From contig JACONQ010000020.1 in assembly GCA_014281115.1 (NCBI GenBank), positions 1,667,299 to 1,731,298 of the forward strand: a stretch of 64,000 bases of DNA, given 5' to 3'. The position numbers and the translations under genes are program-made. Below are positions 35,576-45,808 of this stretch, piece after piece. Source of the stretch: Laburnicola sp. R22_1 (lineage: Eukaryota > Ascomycota > Dothideomycetes > Pleosporales > Didymosphaeriaceae). A model generated the notes under the pieces. That model was not told the DNA's origin and ran no database searches. It saw only the letters and a list, made by a program, of their open reading frames with translations. The stretch's first letter is position 1. Every line of letters begins with the position of its first letter.

Positions 35576-37414
35576 TTCCATCTGTGAGCCGGCCACATCA
35601 GTGAGCCGGCCACTTTTCCTTGGCACGACCAACTCATGTTATGACTCTTCGATTTCATCGCTATCAAACAAGGAGCCTACGTACGTGGTGCTTATATCTG
35701 ATTCAGAAGATACCTCTGTATCTTTTTTGCACGTTCGCGCGTTGTGTCCAGTCCCCCCACAGTTTCCACAGCGCCGTAGAGCTAGTTGGGCTCTTTCTTG
35801 ATCACCACTACTACGAGCCTTCTTCGATCGCTGAGGCGTCGCAGGCGCCTCAGCAGCTACCTGCGCTGCTGCAGTCCCATACTCTATAGTCCCACCCTGC
35901 TGGATCCGGTTTCTTTTGCGTGATTTCCGCTTAGTTATCACTGCTAATTGCTCCTCAAGCTCATGGACGCGGGCGGTTAAAAGAGCGTTTTGATGCAGCA
36001 TAAGTTCACCACCTTTTATAAGCTGAGAGAAGCCAGCCTGAGCTGTAACAGGCGATCGAGTGAAGGAGTCGCTCACTAGCTTTGACTGGGATCCAAACTC
36101 GTGCGTATTGCTTGGTGTTTTTGATTGCCATGGCGTCTCCTGTGGTGGGGGTGCTGGTGGGGTACGCAGCCGTACTTCAAGGCGATCCAACACTACCTGC
36201 GCGTTGATAGGGACAAGGCCTGATGCCTCAAAGGCCTTGTGACAGTTCTCCTCTGTAAACACGTCGAAAAACGCGTCTTTAAAGGCTAGGAGGAAGCCTT
36301 CCTTGTTGATGTGGAAGACGCGCCTGCGTGCCAAGTCTCTAACGCGCTGAGAGTACTTGCGCTTTAATGGCGAGAAGCAGACCACGTCAAGCGGCTGGAG
36401 GACGTGCGATGAGTGAGGTGGCATGCAGAGGGTGAGGATCTTGTTTTCAAGGCAGTAGTCCTTAAAATCCTGGTTGAGGTGGCTCTCGTGGCCGTCCAAA
36501 ATGAGCAGCCTGTACCCCCCCACCTGGCGCGCCTTTGTATGCGCGTCAAAATGCTTTAACCACTCTAGACCAAGCACGTTGTTGGTCCAGCCGTTCTTAG
36601 AGACTGAGAGCTTCAAATTGCGCGGTATATCTGCCTCCTCGTACCACGCAGAGATGTGGACGCGTCCTTTGTAGATGATGAAAGGTGGGGTCGCATACCC
36701 AGCAGCGCAGATGCTCTGGATGACGGTAACCCACTCGCGATCACCTGGCTGAATGAGCTCAGGTCGAGCACGTCTCTCTGCGCCTGTAACGACCTTCATT
36801 GAGCCAATAACGCCCATCTGGAAGCCAGTCTCGTCAAAGTTGTGCACGTCGTCGTTATGGACGCCGTACTTGGCTTTGGTATCCTCCACCAGCTTGAACC
36901 ACGCGCTAATTATCTCTGGATCCTCCTGGAGTATTCTCTGGCGGTCTTTGGCTCGATTGAAGGCCACTTTTAGCTCGGCTGAGCGCGTTACAAAGCGCTC
37001 AGCCCAGCGCTTGCCAACAGGCTGGCCACCGCGTATACCGAGCAGTTTGTCGGCCATATCTTCCACCTCGCACAGCCGGGGCGCGAATCCTCGCGAATCA
37101 AGGTCAAGGATATATCGGACGATCGTCTGCTCTTCGGTTGCAGTAAGTTTCTGAATCCCTGGTCGAGTTTGGGCGCGTGGAGTGATTCCGTGAAGCCGAT
37201 CAGAGAGGCGCTGGTGTTTGACGTTAAAGGCAGCAGCTGCGCGTCGTAGGCTTTGAATTTGGCCAGAAGTATAGGCCTCAAGAGCAAGGTCAATTCTGCC
37301 TTCTTAGTTAACTAATATCGCATTGTGTTGTGGAGACATATTGGAGTTACTGAAGTGTTGGTCGTGCCAAGGAAAAGTGGCCGGCTCACTGATGTGGCCG
37401 GCTCACTGATGGAA
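35576..37414. mobile_element. Pogo/Fot1-like DNA transposon, near-intact (1,839 bp)
   Basis: Bounded by 58-bp terminal inverted repeats (35,576-35,633 and 37,357-37,414) that differ at one base, and flanked by TA at 35,574-35,575 and 37,415-37,416. Each TIR contains two direct copies of GTGAGCCGGCCAC, 17 bp apart, a likely transposase-binding arrangement. Base composition is normal with abundant CA/TG, in sharp contrast to flanking RIPed DNA, so it inserted after RIP stopped acting here. Size and structure match Fot1-type elements. Confidence 0.95.
35639..37339 (-). CDS. Pogo/Fot1-like transposase, DDE_1 superfamily, one early nonsense codon
   Basis: The uninterrupted ATG-initiated frame is 35,639-37,066, 475 residues. 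The same frame stays open upstream to 37,303 and holds the N-terminal helix-turn-helix typical of pogo proteins (EGRIDLALEAYTSGQIQSLR). The ATG at 37,339 is separated from it by a single TAA at 37,304-37,306, where the family usually has a Gln or Glu codon; CAA to TAA would explain it. Catalytic acids in the 475-residue numbering are Asp78 (NFDETGF), Asp191 (LLILDGHESH) and Asp227 (LQPLDVVCFSPLK). A coiled coil (about 350-390) and a zinc knuckle CGNCGGTGHNARTC (433-446) end the protein. Without the stop it would be 566 residues. Initiation at 37,066 would lose the DNA-binding part. Confidence 0.9.
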
Positions 37415-37726
37415 TATGTTAGTAATTATTTTACTAATATCTATATTTAGGTTAGCTATTACCTTTATCTAGGTGTAATACTTAGTATAATAGTGTTTCT
37501 ATTAATTATATTTCTATTAGTAGAATTTTTAATTATTAGTAGATAGGTAAGAAAGCCTAGTAGTTTTGAGCTTATAATTAGTAAGTTTAGGCTTAAGAGA
37601 CTTCTATAGCTTAGAGAGATTCTTCTTTACTATATTAGGGTTAATATATTACTAGAGACTATATTAATTAGTAATATCTTAGTAAATAAATAACTAGGTA
37701 AACTAGTTATCTAGTGTGTTTAGAAT

Positions 37727-38003
37727 AATATAGCGTTAAATTAACTATCTAGGAGTAGTACAACAAAGGCTTTTATCTTAAATAATATAATAAAAAAAGT
37801 AGAGCCCCCTACTTAGTAATTAAAAAGAGCGTAAAAAAGGTAGTAATTATAAAAAAAGCGCGTTTAAACTGCTAAGCGAGCTTGGCGGTCTTGGCGTGCA
37901 TAGCTTTCATATGCAAAGTTTTTACAAAGAGGCCACTTAGAACTTTAGGGGAGAGATAAAACTTTAGCGTAGCTATGCTATAGTTATCTATTCTTCCTCT
38001 ACT
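37727..38003 (-). mobile_element. SINE-like retroposon, second full-length copy (inverted)
   Basis: Reverse complement of the 22,851-23,116 copy over its whole length, including the left half absent from shorter copies. It keeps more G/C (for example the block around GCGAGCTTGGCGGTCTTGGC) than the 22.9-kb copy. I could not find a clear target duplication, perhaps because the flanks have been altered. Confidence 0.6.
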
Positions 38004-39793
38004 ATTCTAAGTTATAAATCGCCATCTAGATTATTGCAAATAATATAATTTAATATATTAATAGATATATACTACTTTATAAGTAGAATAAGAATAATAT
38101 ATACTAGATACACATTTGTTATTTTGTTGCTGTATTAAGGTTATTCTTAATAAATCTTCTACTATCTCTCTACGCTCTACTATTCTTCTAGATATTAATA
38201 TTATTTCTAAAGAAGTACTCGCTATTACTTAAAAGTACACACTAAAGATACGCGCCGCTGCTATTAAAGTAACTACACTAGAGTTCTATTCTGTCTAGAT
38301 GCTTATTTAGCGCAAGGGGCAGGTATACTTAACTATTCACAAGGCAGTTCTAGTGTACTAGTTAGGTTAGTAGCTTATCTAGTTTACAAAGGACCGCAAG
38401 ATTAAATTTCCGCTCTAGTAGCTGTAATTACTTCTTATTAGTAATCGAATCTAGTAGGGGACGTAAAAGAAGGATAATAAGGTATTTATTAATAAGCTGC
38501 AAGATGGCAAGAGCGTTGCATAGATCCGCGAGATCCTTCTAGCCATTATTGCTATTATCGCTATTAAGTCGGCTTATCTAAGCAAGTACGCCGCATAGTA
38601 GCGCGAGTAAAGATAACTAATAATAGTAGTAGTAATAAGCCAGGTGTGCTGTATATAGTATAAGTAAATCTTATATAGGTTAGAAGCTTATAAGGTATGG
38701 ATAGAATGCAAGTAAGTTTAAACTATTATTATATTATTGGGTAGTATTTAAGGTTAGTTTTTAATTAGAATTAGGTGCCGTATATAGTATATAATAACTT
38801 TCTATCTTAACCTACTTTAATCTCAAACTAAAAAAATAGGTTAAAAATGGTGTTTAGTAAGCCGACGTGTTTAGAATAATAGTAACTTATATTATAGTAA
38901 AATTAGACTTAGTAGCTATTATAAAGACTATAGTTAATAGTATTAATAAATCTAAGTAGAGATTCTAGTATATACGCTATAGGGATACATAAGTAAATAG
39001 GTGTGTTATAAAGAATATAGTAATAGATATATTATAGAAAATTTAGTAATAGATATATTATAAAGAATATAGTATAGTAATAGACGACTCTAATAGAGTA
39101 ATATTATAATAATAAGCAAGGACAATTCTAGGATATAAGCTAGACTATAACTATTATAGTACAAGGGCAAAATAGTATATAGTAGAAAGAATTATAGAAT
39201 TAAACTAAGATAGTACTATTTAGAAGCTATAGAAAGTATAGATGCGTAAGTGTAAACAACACTAGTCCTAGATAGATAAAAGAAAAATTGCAATTACGTA
39301 AAATAGATCTTAGATATCTTTACTTAGTGGGCGGGCGCTAAGAGGTCTAGTTATTAGATTAGATCTTAGGGTGGCAGAAGGGATCTAAAACACTAGAAGT
39401 GGGGATAAGGTTTAGTATACTATCTAAAATAAAGGCATCCATTATAAGTTTTGTTTCTAGCTCCTATATTTAGGAGTGCCAGAATTTTCTAGCAACTAAT
39501 GTTGCCATTAGTCTCCGCAGTTTGGTCCCAAACGTCTAGTTCTAGATTTATCTTATCTAATTGTAGTAATGGGAACCTTTTTACGCCTCTTGCTATAAAT
39601 AGCGATACCTAAAGACTATTTTAACCACTTTCTCTCTATACTAAAAAAATTATTGCTTCTAGCGCAAACCGTCTGGCAGGTGTAGTTTGGCTGTCCTTCC
39701 TACTAGCGTGCATATAGTGTTTGTCACTTAAGATTATAATTTAGGTAGTAAAAGTTCTAAGCAAAGAACTAAAAAGACTTAGTATGTAGCTTA
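38004..39793. other. Moderately AT-rich sequence left of the pogo relic
   Basis: About 1.8 kb. From 38,150 to 38,640 the G/C content is higher and the RIP signature weaker, suggesting an old coding relic, but I cannot name it. At 39,690-39,710 the motif GTCCTTCCTACTAGCGTG occurs, repeated at about 44,268 on the far side of the HET island. Confidence 0.4.
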
Positions 39794-41929
39794 CTATGTT
39801 TTCCTGCTTAACGAATAGACCCTACTTAACGCATAGTTGGCACTAAAAATCTCTATACTTTTAATCCTTATAACTCTACTAATATGGATCTAATTAACGC
39901 AGCTGTTAAAGCTTTAAGATCTCTAAAGCTAGGAGAACATCCTAATATATCTCAGGTTACGCGAGAGTACGGCGTTAAGCAGTCGCGGCTCTTAAAGCAT
40001 TTTTGCGGGGTGCAGGGCACCTATGCGTCCCAGATAGAAGAAAAGCAACTCCTTAACTCTATATAGGAAAAACAGCTACTATAGTATATTAAAAAGCTGT
40101 GTACACGAGGCCTACCTCCTATAAAAGAGATAATACGAAATTTCACAGTAGAAATAGCCTATTAAGAGCTAGAAAAACACTAGATTAATCGCTATATTGC
40201 GCGGTATTAAATTAACCTTATATCGCGATAGACATCTAGTATTAATAACTAGCGCCACAAAGCTACTTTAGTCTTTAAATACGTCCTCTATTTTAAGCTT
40301 TTAGACGATATGATTAAGCAGTACGACATCGCGCTATTAAATACATACAATATAGATAAGAAGGGCTTCTTAATTAGAGTAGTATTAAGAATAAAGCGCG
40401 TATTCTCCCGACGCTAGTATAATTAGGGTAGCGTTACACAGGCACTCTAGGATAGTAATAGAGAGTAGATTACAACAATAGCTTGTATATACGCTAATGG
40501 TAGCTCTCTTAATCCTGCTCTTATATATTAGGCAGCTTCTGCCAATATTTAGGATACTTGGTTGCAGGATTTTGATCCTTAAGAGCACCGCGCCTTCTTT
40601 GCCTTATTACCTTTAGGATGGACAAACAACGAACTTGGCATTGCCTGGCTTAAGAGGTGCTTTTAGGAGGAGACTAAGACGAAGGCAAAACGCGACTATA
40701 GGCTCCTTATTCTTAATAGGTATAGCTCGCATATTTTAATAGAGTTTATCAAGTTCTGCAATTAAAATAGAATCCTCCTGGCTATCTATTCGCCACATTT
40801 AACTTATACGCTACAGCCTCTAGATGTCTGCCTTTTTAAGCCTTTCTTAGCTGTATATACTGAAGAGCTCTCCTAATTTATGTATAACAGCTAGGGCCTT
40901 ATATCTATTACTAAGCGCGACTTCTTTCGCTTCTTCTATAGGGCGTATAGGACCGCATTTGCTAAGGAAACGATTATTAACTTATTTAGAGTTACTAGCA
41001 TCTCTCTACTAGATAGCAACGCTATATTAAAGAAATTTAAGGATCTAGAGCCTAAGAGGCTATTAAGTAGTGATAGTACGTCTTTAGTACTCTCTACAAG
41101 CGACTAGCGCAAAATTAAACAGCTCCTACAATAGGTAGTTAATAATATCTATAATAAACGCGCCTTATAGCTCTCTCACATAATATATGTAATTATAACT
41201 TAAAAACAGCTTCTTTCGCATAAAAACAACCGCCTTAAAGACGCCCTTATTAATAAGAAGAAGCGCCGTATGCGTGGCAAGGCATTACTACTTAGACTTT
41301 CCTAGAATTATGCTAGTGGCGCTGTCTTCTAGTCGCCATCTAAAGTTAAAGCTGCCCGCAATTAATAAGTCTAAAAAGACGCTAAAGTAGAAGAACTACA
41401 ACACTAGAAGGATTGCAATAAGCTAGCTAGAGAGTAGAAAAAGTAGAAGAAATAGGCTATACTTTAGCAAAGAGTAGAAATAAGGATGGCTGCAAAGAAG
41501 ATTAAATTGTAGAAAAAATAGCAGAAGGCTGCAGAGCGCAAAGAAGTCCTACTTGCCCACGCAGCTAAAAAGCAACTCTAGAATAATATATAATTAGCTA
41601 AAAAGGGTAAGGCGCATAGCCTTATAGCTCCTACACCTCCTGCTTATGTTATTAAGGACCTAGAGGCTGATGCTGAGGATCTATCCGTTATTAAAGGGGT
41701 GGTAGAGGCATCTGGCCCATTAACGCGCACGCGTATAGTACGCCTCCCACAGAGGTATCGCACCTAATATATTATTGCTAATTGATTAAAACGACTTTTA
41801 AGAATGCTACTACAAAAAATCTTGTGATAATTTAATCTATATAGAGCTGTACAGCTTTAAAAGTAGTAGTAGTGGGCATCCTCAAACTGTGCGTTGAGTG
41901 GGGTCTGTGCGTTGAGCGGGGAAACATGG
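39794..41929. mobile_element. RIP-inactivated pogo-like DNA transposon (2,136 bp)
   Basis: The left end (from CTATGTTTTCCTGCTTAACG at 39,794) and the complement of the right end (CCATGTTTCCCCGCTCAACG, ending at 41,929) are inverted repeats of about 46 bp. They differ almost only by T on the left where the right has C. TA duplications sit at 39,792-39,793 and 41,930-41,931. The left TIR and interior are RIPed, whereas the right TIR is not. It carries a transposase relic and belongs to a different family from the 35.6-kb element. Confidence 0.88.
39884..41768 (+). pseudogene. Pogo-family transposase relic, riddled with RIP stop codons
   Basis: The frame starts MDLINAAVKALRSLKLGEHPNISQ, a Psq-type helix-turn-helix, open for 60 codons. 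The same frame continues for about 1.8 kb without detectable indels but with more than 15 TAG/TAA codons in place of Gln or Trp. DDE landmarks survive in damaged form: NIDKKGFL (family D-E-T/K-G-F), LLILNRYSSH (family LDGHxSH) and YTLQPLDVCLFKP. At least two catalytic or neighbouring residues have therefore changed by G-to-A or C-to-T. The tail is Lys/Arg-rich. The gene cannot produce an active transposase. Confidence 0.88.
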
Positions 41930-42237
41930 TAGCAAGCACGTGGCGCAAGCGGGGTTGATGCCTTCGGCTGAGTCATTCAGCTCAGCCGCTCGGAAAGGCT
42001 CAAAAGGAAGCCCTACCATTGCAACTCCATCGTCCTTCATTCGACACCCTGACTAGACTACTCGCATTCACTGTGTGATGGTAATTGAACTCAGGTCACA
42101 ACGTCTACATTTCAAAGCAGTTTAGCGCTTCAAAGCTCCTTACCAGGGCTGTGTTCTGAGTAACAAACATGTCAGCCAACACAACTCCACACTCTTTAAA
42201 CGGTCTAGCTAAACAGTCTATCAACCAGCTCTAAGTC
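41930..42237. promoter_or_regulatory. 5' region of the HET-domain gene
   Basis: About 300 bases of normal composition starting exactly at the TA duplication beside the right TIR of the dead pogo element. It must contain the promoter of the following gene. A pyrimidine-rich stretch and TTTAAACGG near 42,197 are present, but no regulator site is recognisable. Confidence 0.4.
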
Positions 42238-44037
42238 ATGGCAAAGAAACCGATAGCAGTCCTAGAGACTATTTGCGCCGAAGGATCGCCGCCCGGTCAC
42301 GACATCTTCTGCACACCTAACAACAGTTCGTTCTATGCGACGAAGCTGTACTCAGAACTGGATTCCGCTCAAAGAGAAATTCGTCTTGTCAAGGTCTGGC
42401 CTGATAATGGAGGCGGTCTTATCGAATGCACATTGCTAAAGGAGACCCCCTTGCTCAATAAGAAAGGTTCCTATACGGCTCTGTCGTATTGTGCAGGAGA
42501 TCCAAACAAGACGGACGCCATCCTCCTTAACGGCACTCGATTCAATGTATTCGCAAACCTAAGGCATGCTTTAAGGGAAGTCCGCAGTTTTTGGAGGAAA
42601 ACATACAGAGACAGGGAATGCCTCTTGTGGATCGACCAGATCTGCATAAATCAAAGCGACATTGAGGAGAGATCACATCAGGTACGATTCATGCGCGAAA
42701 TCTACCAGTATGCGGAACAAGTTCTTGTTTGTCTATCTACGAAGAATATCAATCCAAGAGGTATGGACTGGCTTCTCAGGCTGGCTGAGGACATCCCCCC
42801 CCGCGAAAATGATATGGTTCTGGACGAACATCATCTTGCGCCCCGGACAAGTAGCGAAAGAAATATCTCGGACGATGAAGAAGAGGAAATTCCGATAGAC
42901 AGATATCATTGGCACCGGCTTGTAAGACACATTTGGGCCAACATTATGAACGAAAAGTTCATAAGAGGGTGGCTTGCATTTTACGACCTTGTTGGGGCAC
43001 CCTGGTGGAACAGATCCTGGGTTTTCCAAGAGTTCATCGTCGCATCAAAAGTACACTTCATGTACTGTGGAAAATTTGCATCTTGGGGGATCCTTTTCCC
43101 AGTCTGGAAGTCTATTTGCTCCTCGCATCGTTACATACTCATGAATCGCAACCATTTTTTGGAACTGAACGACGATTTCCGTCTGGATGGCCCACAGGAC
43201 CGCAATCTGTGTCGTGTTATCGAACGCGTCGAGCGCGGTAGATCCCAAGCAGCCGTGGATGCGCTGGAATTCATCATTGATAGCAAAACCGGCTGGTGTG
43301 GGAAGATAGGCCTAAAGGACCTCCTCGCGCACTCCCGTTATTGCAGCACCACTGATCCCCGAGACAAAGTGTTTGCATACATTGGTTTGGCGGACCCGGG
43401 TTTCGGAATCTTACCGGACTACTCTCACCCTATTGCCCGAGTCCTAGCGGATACGACGGTTAAGATCATACAGTTTGAGGATAGCCTGGATGTATTGTGC
43501 CATGCTGCAGCATCTCGGCCGCGGTATAATAGCATAATGCCTTCGTGGGTTGTTGACTGGACATGCAAGGAGCTCTCCACCGATATCCGAAACAACCATT
43601 TTGGCGCAGAAACCTGGCACAGCTACACTGGACTCGCCCGCGACAAGGCTAGTGCTTCCTTTCACCCACTTGAGACATCGAGAGGGTGCTTGCTGGCTTT
43701 GCAAGTCAGGGGAGCATTCATCGACGAATTGGTCATCGAGTTAATATCAGATCTTGACTCGGCAAGTCAACGCGCCCTATTTCGTTCCTTTAGGTCATCA
43801 AGGGGTTTCACTATTAGCTGCTCCAATGTCGTTCAACATAATGACGAGCTATGGATACTAGATGGGTGCGGAGTACCGCTGATTTTGCGCTCCCAGCAGA
43901 ATCATGGATATAGTTTGGTCTCTGCTGCAGCAGTGATTATAAAAGATGATTATAAATCGCTCCAGGATCAGTTGGCGGAGCTGGTACGACTCGCGAAAAG
44001 ACAACATGGAGGTTGGCAAATGATATCAATAATCTAG
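42238..44037 (+). CDS. HET-domain (heterokaryon incompatibility) protein, single exon
   Basis: A complete 599-residue frame, no introns. The HET domain spans about residues 79-270: YTALSYCAGDPNKTDAILLN, then LLWIDQICINQSDIEERSHQVRFMREIYQYAEQVLVCL and the closing WWNRSWVFQEFIVAS. The usual Trp of the SYxWGD motif is replaced (SYCAGD). An acidic insert (DDEEEE, 212-217) lies inside the domain region. Further on, TDPRDKVFAYIGLADPGF and the aromatic-rich C-terminal third match typical large HET proteins. Such proteins trigger cell death on fusion with a genetically different strain in the cases studied; here the role is inferred only. Codon use is normal with no RIP stops, in an island enclosed by RIPed repeats. 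ATG follows a stop-containing leader. Confidence 0.92.
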   Translation: MAKKPIAVLETICAEGSPPGHDIFCTPNNSSFYATKLYSELDSAQREIRLVKVWPDNGGGLIECTLLKETPLLNKKGSYTALSYCAGDPNKTDAILLNGTRFNVFANLRHALREVRSFWRKTYRDRECLLWIDQICINQSDIEERSHQVRFMREIYQYAEQVLVCLSTKNINPRGMDWLLRLAEDIPPRENDMVLDEHHLAPRTSSERNISDDEEEEIPIDRYHWHRLVRHIWANIMNEKFIRGWLAFYDLVGAPWWNRSWVFQEFIVASKVHFMYCGKFASWGILFPVWKSICSSHRYILMNRNHFLELNDDFRLDGPQDRNLCRVIERVERGRSQAAVDALEFIIDSKTGWCGKIGLKDLLAHSRYCSTTDPRDKVFAYIGLADPGFGILPDYSHPIARVLADTTVKIIQFEDSLDVLCHAAASRPRYNSIMPSWVVDWTCKELSTDIRNNHFGAETWHSYTGLARDKASASFHPLETSRGCLLALQVRGAFIDELVIELISDLDSASQRALFRSFRSSRGFTISCSNVVQHNDELWILDGCGVPLILRSQQNHGYSLVSAAAVIIKDDYKSLQDQLAELVRLAKRQHGGWQMISII

Positions 44038-44300
44038 TTAAGGCCGTAACTAAAAATGTTGACTTTGAGGAAGCGGTAATAGCTACACAGCTTAAAAAGC
44101 TACTACAAAGGCGTAAATTATCTTAAAGGGTAGCCAACCTGCGCTCAGATGAGTGATGTCTATTCTTAGCTTGACAAGGCTGTGGATGCAAGTTGTTCAC
44201 CTCCTTTATTACGCCAACATATCTTTAACGCCCCCTAGACAAGGTCCTGGTTAGAACGGGTCGGCCGTCCTTCCTACTAGCGTGATTAACATGTTCGTCT
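44038..44300. other. 3' flank of the HET gene, right edge of the GC-normal island
   Basis: Composition declines to the RIP type at about 44,290. It contains GGCCGTCCTTCCTACTAGCG, also found left of the pogo relic at about 39,690. Confidence 0.5.
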
Positions 44301-44964
44301 GCTTCTAATAAGGCTTAAGTGATAAATCTTTAAAACGTAACTTCCATAATTAAATATAGAGGATGCTAGAAGCTTTACTATGGTAAATTAATAGAATAGT
44401 AGATTATCTTAATAAAAATACTCTATGCCTTAAGATTCGCTAAGCTTAACTTTACATATTTATACTCTTTTAGTTCTAACACTACTAAGTATAAAGGCTA
44501 ATACTCTAAGAGTAGCTATACTAGGTTCTCTAAATTATATATTATCTATACTTCTTCTAAATTTAAATCCGCACTTTATAATAGTCCTGTGCTAGTCTTC
44601 TTACTAAGTACACCTTATTACCTTTTTTTATACTCTATTTCCCTCTATCTACGCCTTTTACCTTTCTAAGAGCGCTTTTTCTAGTTAGTGCTAGCGTGTG
44701 GCTAGTATAGGCCTATACTCTATACTACTCTTTATATAAGAAAGGGCCCCCTATATTTCTTTCTTTTTACTATTTTAGAATAATATTAATTTAACTAGCT
44801 CTTTTAACTATTCTAGTTATTTCTAATAGGTTAGCCCTATAAGACTGTATACCGCCCTTATATTATTCTAAAATTAACCTTTTTATTTAGCTATAGATAA
44901 TAATATAATATTTACTTCTTTTTTAAGACGTTACTTATAGGCAGTTAAATTAGTAGAAGTTTTA
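44301..44964. other. AT-rich sequence, nothing assigned
   Basis: RIPed DNA without a recognisable relic. Confidence 0.4.
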
Positions 44965-45220
44965 CTTTATTAGTTACTAGTTATACTAAATAGTTATCTA
45001 AGATTTATAAAACTGCTAATATAACTTCTCTGTCTACTATAAGTAAATAAGAATATATTAGTTTATTAGTTACTAGTTATACTAAGTAGTAGTTTTATAC
45101 TAAAGTCTATAAAACTACTAATATAACTTTTCTATCTACTATAAGTAAATAAGGTTATATTAGATTAGTTATTAGTTATACTAAATAGTTATTATACTAC
45201 GCTAAGGTCTGTTTAAAAAG
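44965..45220. repeat. Tandem repeat, about 100-bp unit, 2.5 copies
   Basis: Units begin TTAGTTACTAGTTATACTAA near 44,968 and 45,062, with a partial, slightly diverged third unit near 45,166. They share the downstream block CTACTATAAGTAAATAAG. Confidence 0.7.
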
Positions 45221-45681
45221 GCTGCTTTAAAAGTCCTAATATTCTAAATATAAATAATAATTAATAAATAATAACTATTACGCTATACTCTATAGCGCTA
45301 ACTTATCTAATTACTATCTTTTAGTACTATTATAGTAAAGTCACAATGCACAAAGCTAGGAAATTAGAGTTAGGCTATGGAGGTAATATAGAGGTTAAAG
45401 TTTTATATATTTTATTTTATACTTTATTTTTACTTAGCTTAGACTATACGCTAGCTTATATACTATATAAAACCTACTACTCTAAATTTATCTACTATAC
45501 TCTTTTTATAACTTTTACTTTACTTAACTTTACTATTACCTATACTATAGTAAGCTACTACTAATAAAATTATTATTACTACTACTATATACTAAATACT
45601 AAATTTTAGTGTCTTATATTTTACTTCTATTTATATATAGTGTAGACTTAACCTTAATTAGAATTTTTATATAATAAAGAT
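45221..45681. other. AT-rich sequence with a chance hydrophobic frame
   Basis: A 72-codon frame at 45,346-45,564 encodes a Tyr/Leu-rich hydrophobic peptide; its composition follows the local AT bias and I do not call it a gene. The end (45,570-45,681) matches 30,825-30,940. Confidence 0.4.
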
Positions 45682-45808
45682 CTTTTTTTTGTTATTACCT
45701 TTTTACGCTCATTTTAATTACTAAGCAGGGGGCTCTGCTTTTTTGTTATGTTATTTAAGATAAAAGCCTTTGTCGTGCTACCTCTAGGTAGTTAATTTAA
45801 CGCCACAT
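45682..45808 (+). mobile_element. SINE-like retroposon, 5'-truncated copy
   Basis: A 127-bp insertion flanked by the perfect 13-bp repeat ATATAATAAAGAT (45,669-45,681 and 45,809-45,821). It starts with C and a run of eight T and ends AGTTAATTTAACGCCACAT, the same right end as the other three copies. It interrupts a sequence that is continuous at 30,825-30,940. Confidence 0.72.

Noticed and set aside
45346..45564. 72-codon hydrophobic frame that could be a small membrane protein
   Set aside because: It lies in AT-rich repeat DNA, its Tyr/Leu/Ile content follows the base bias, and nothing supports selection on it.
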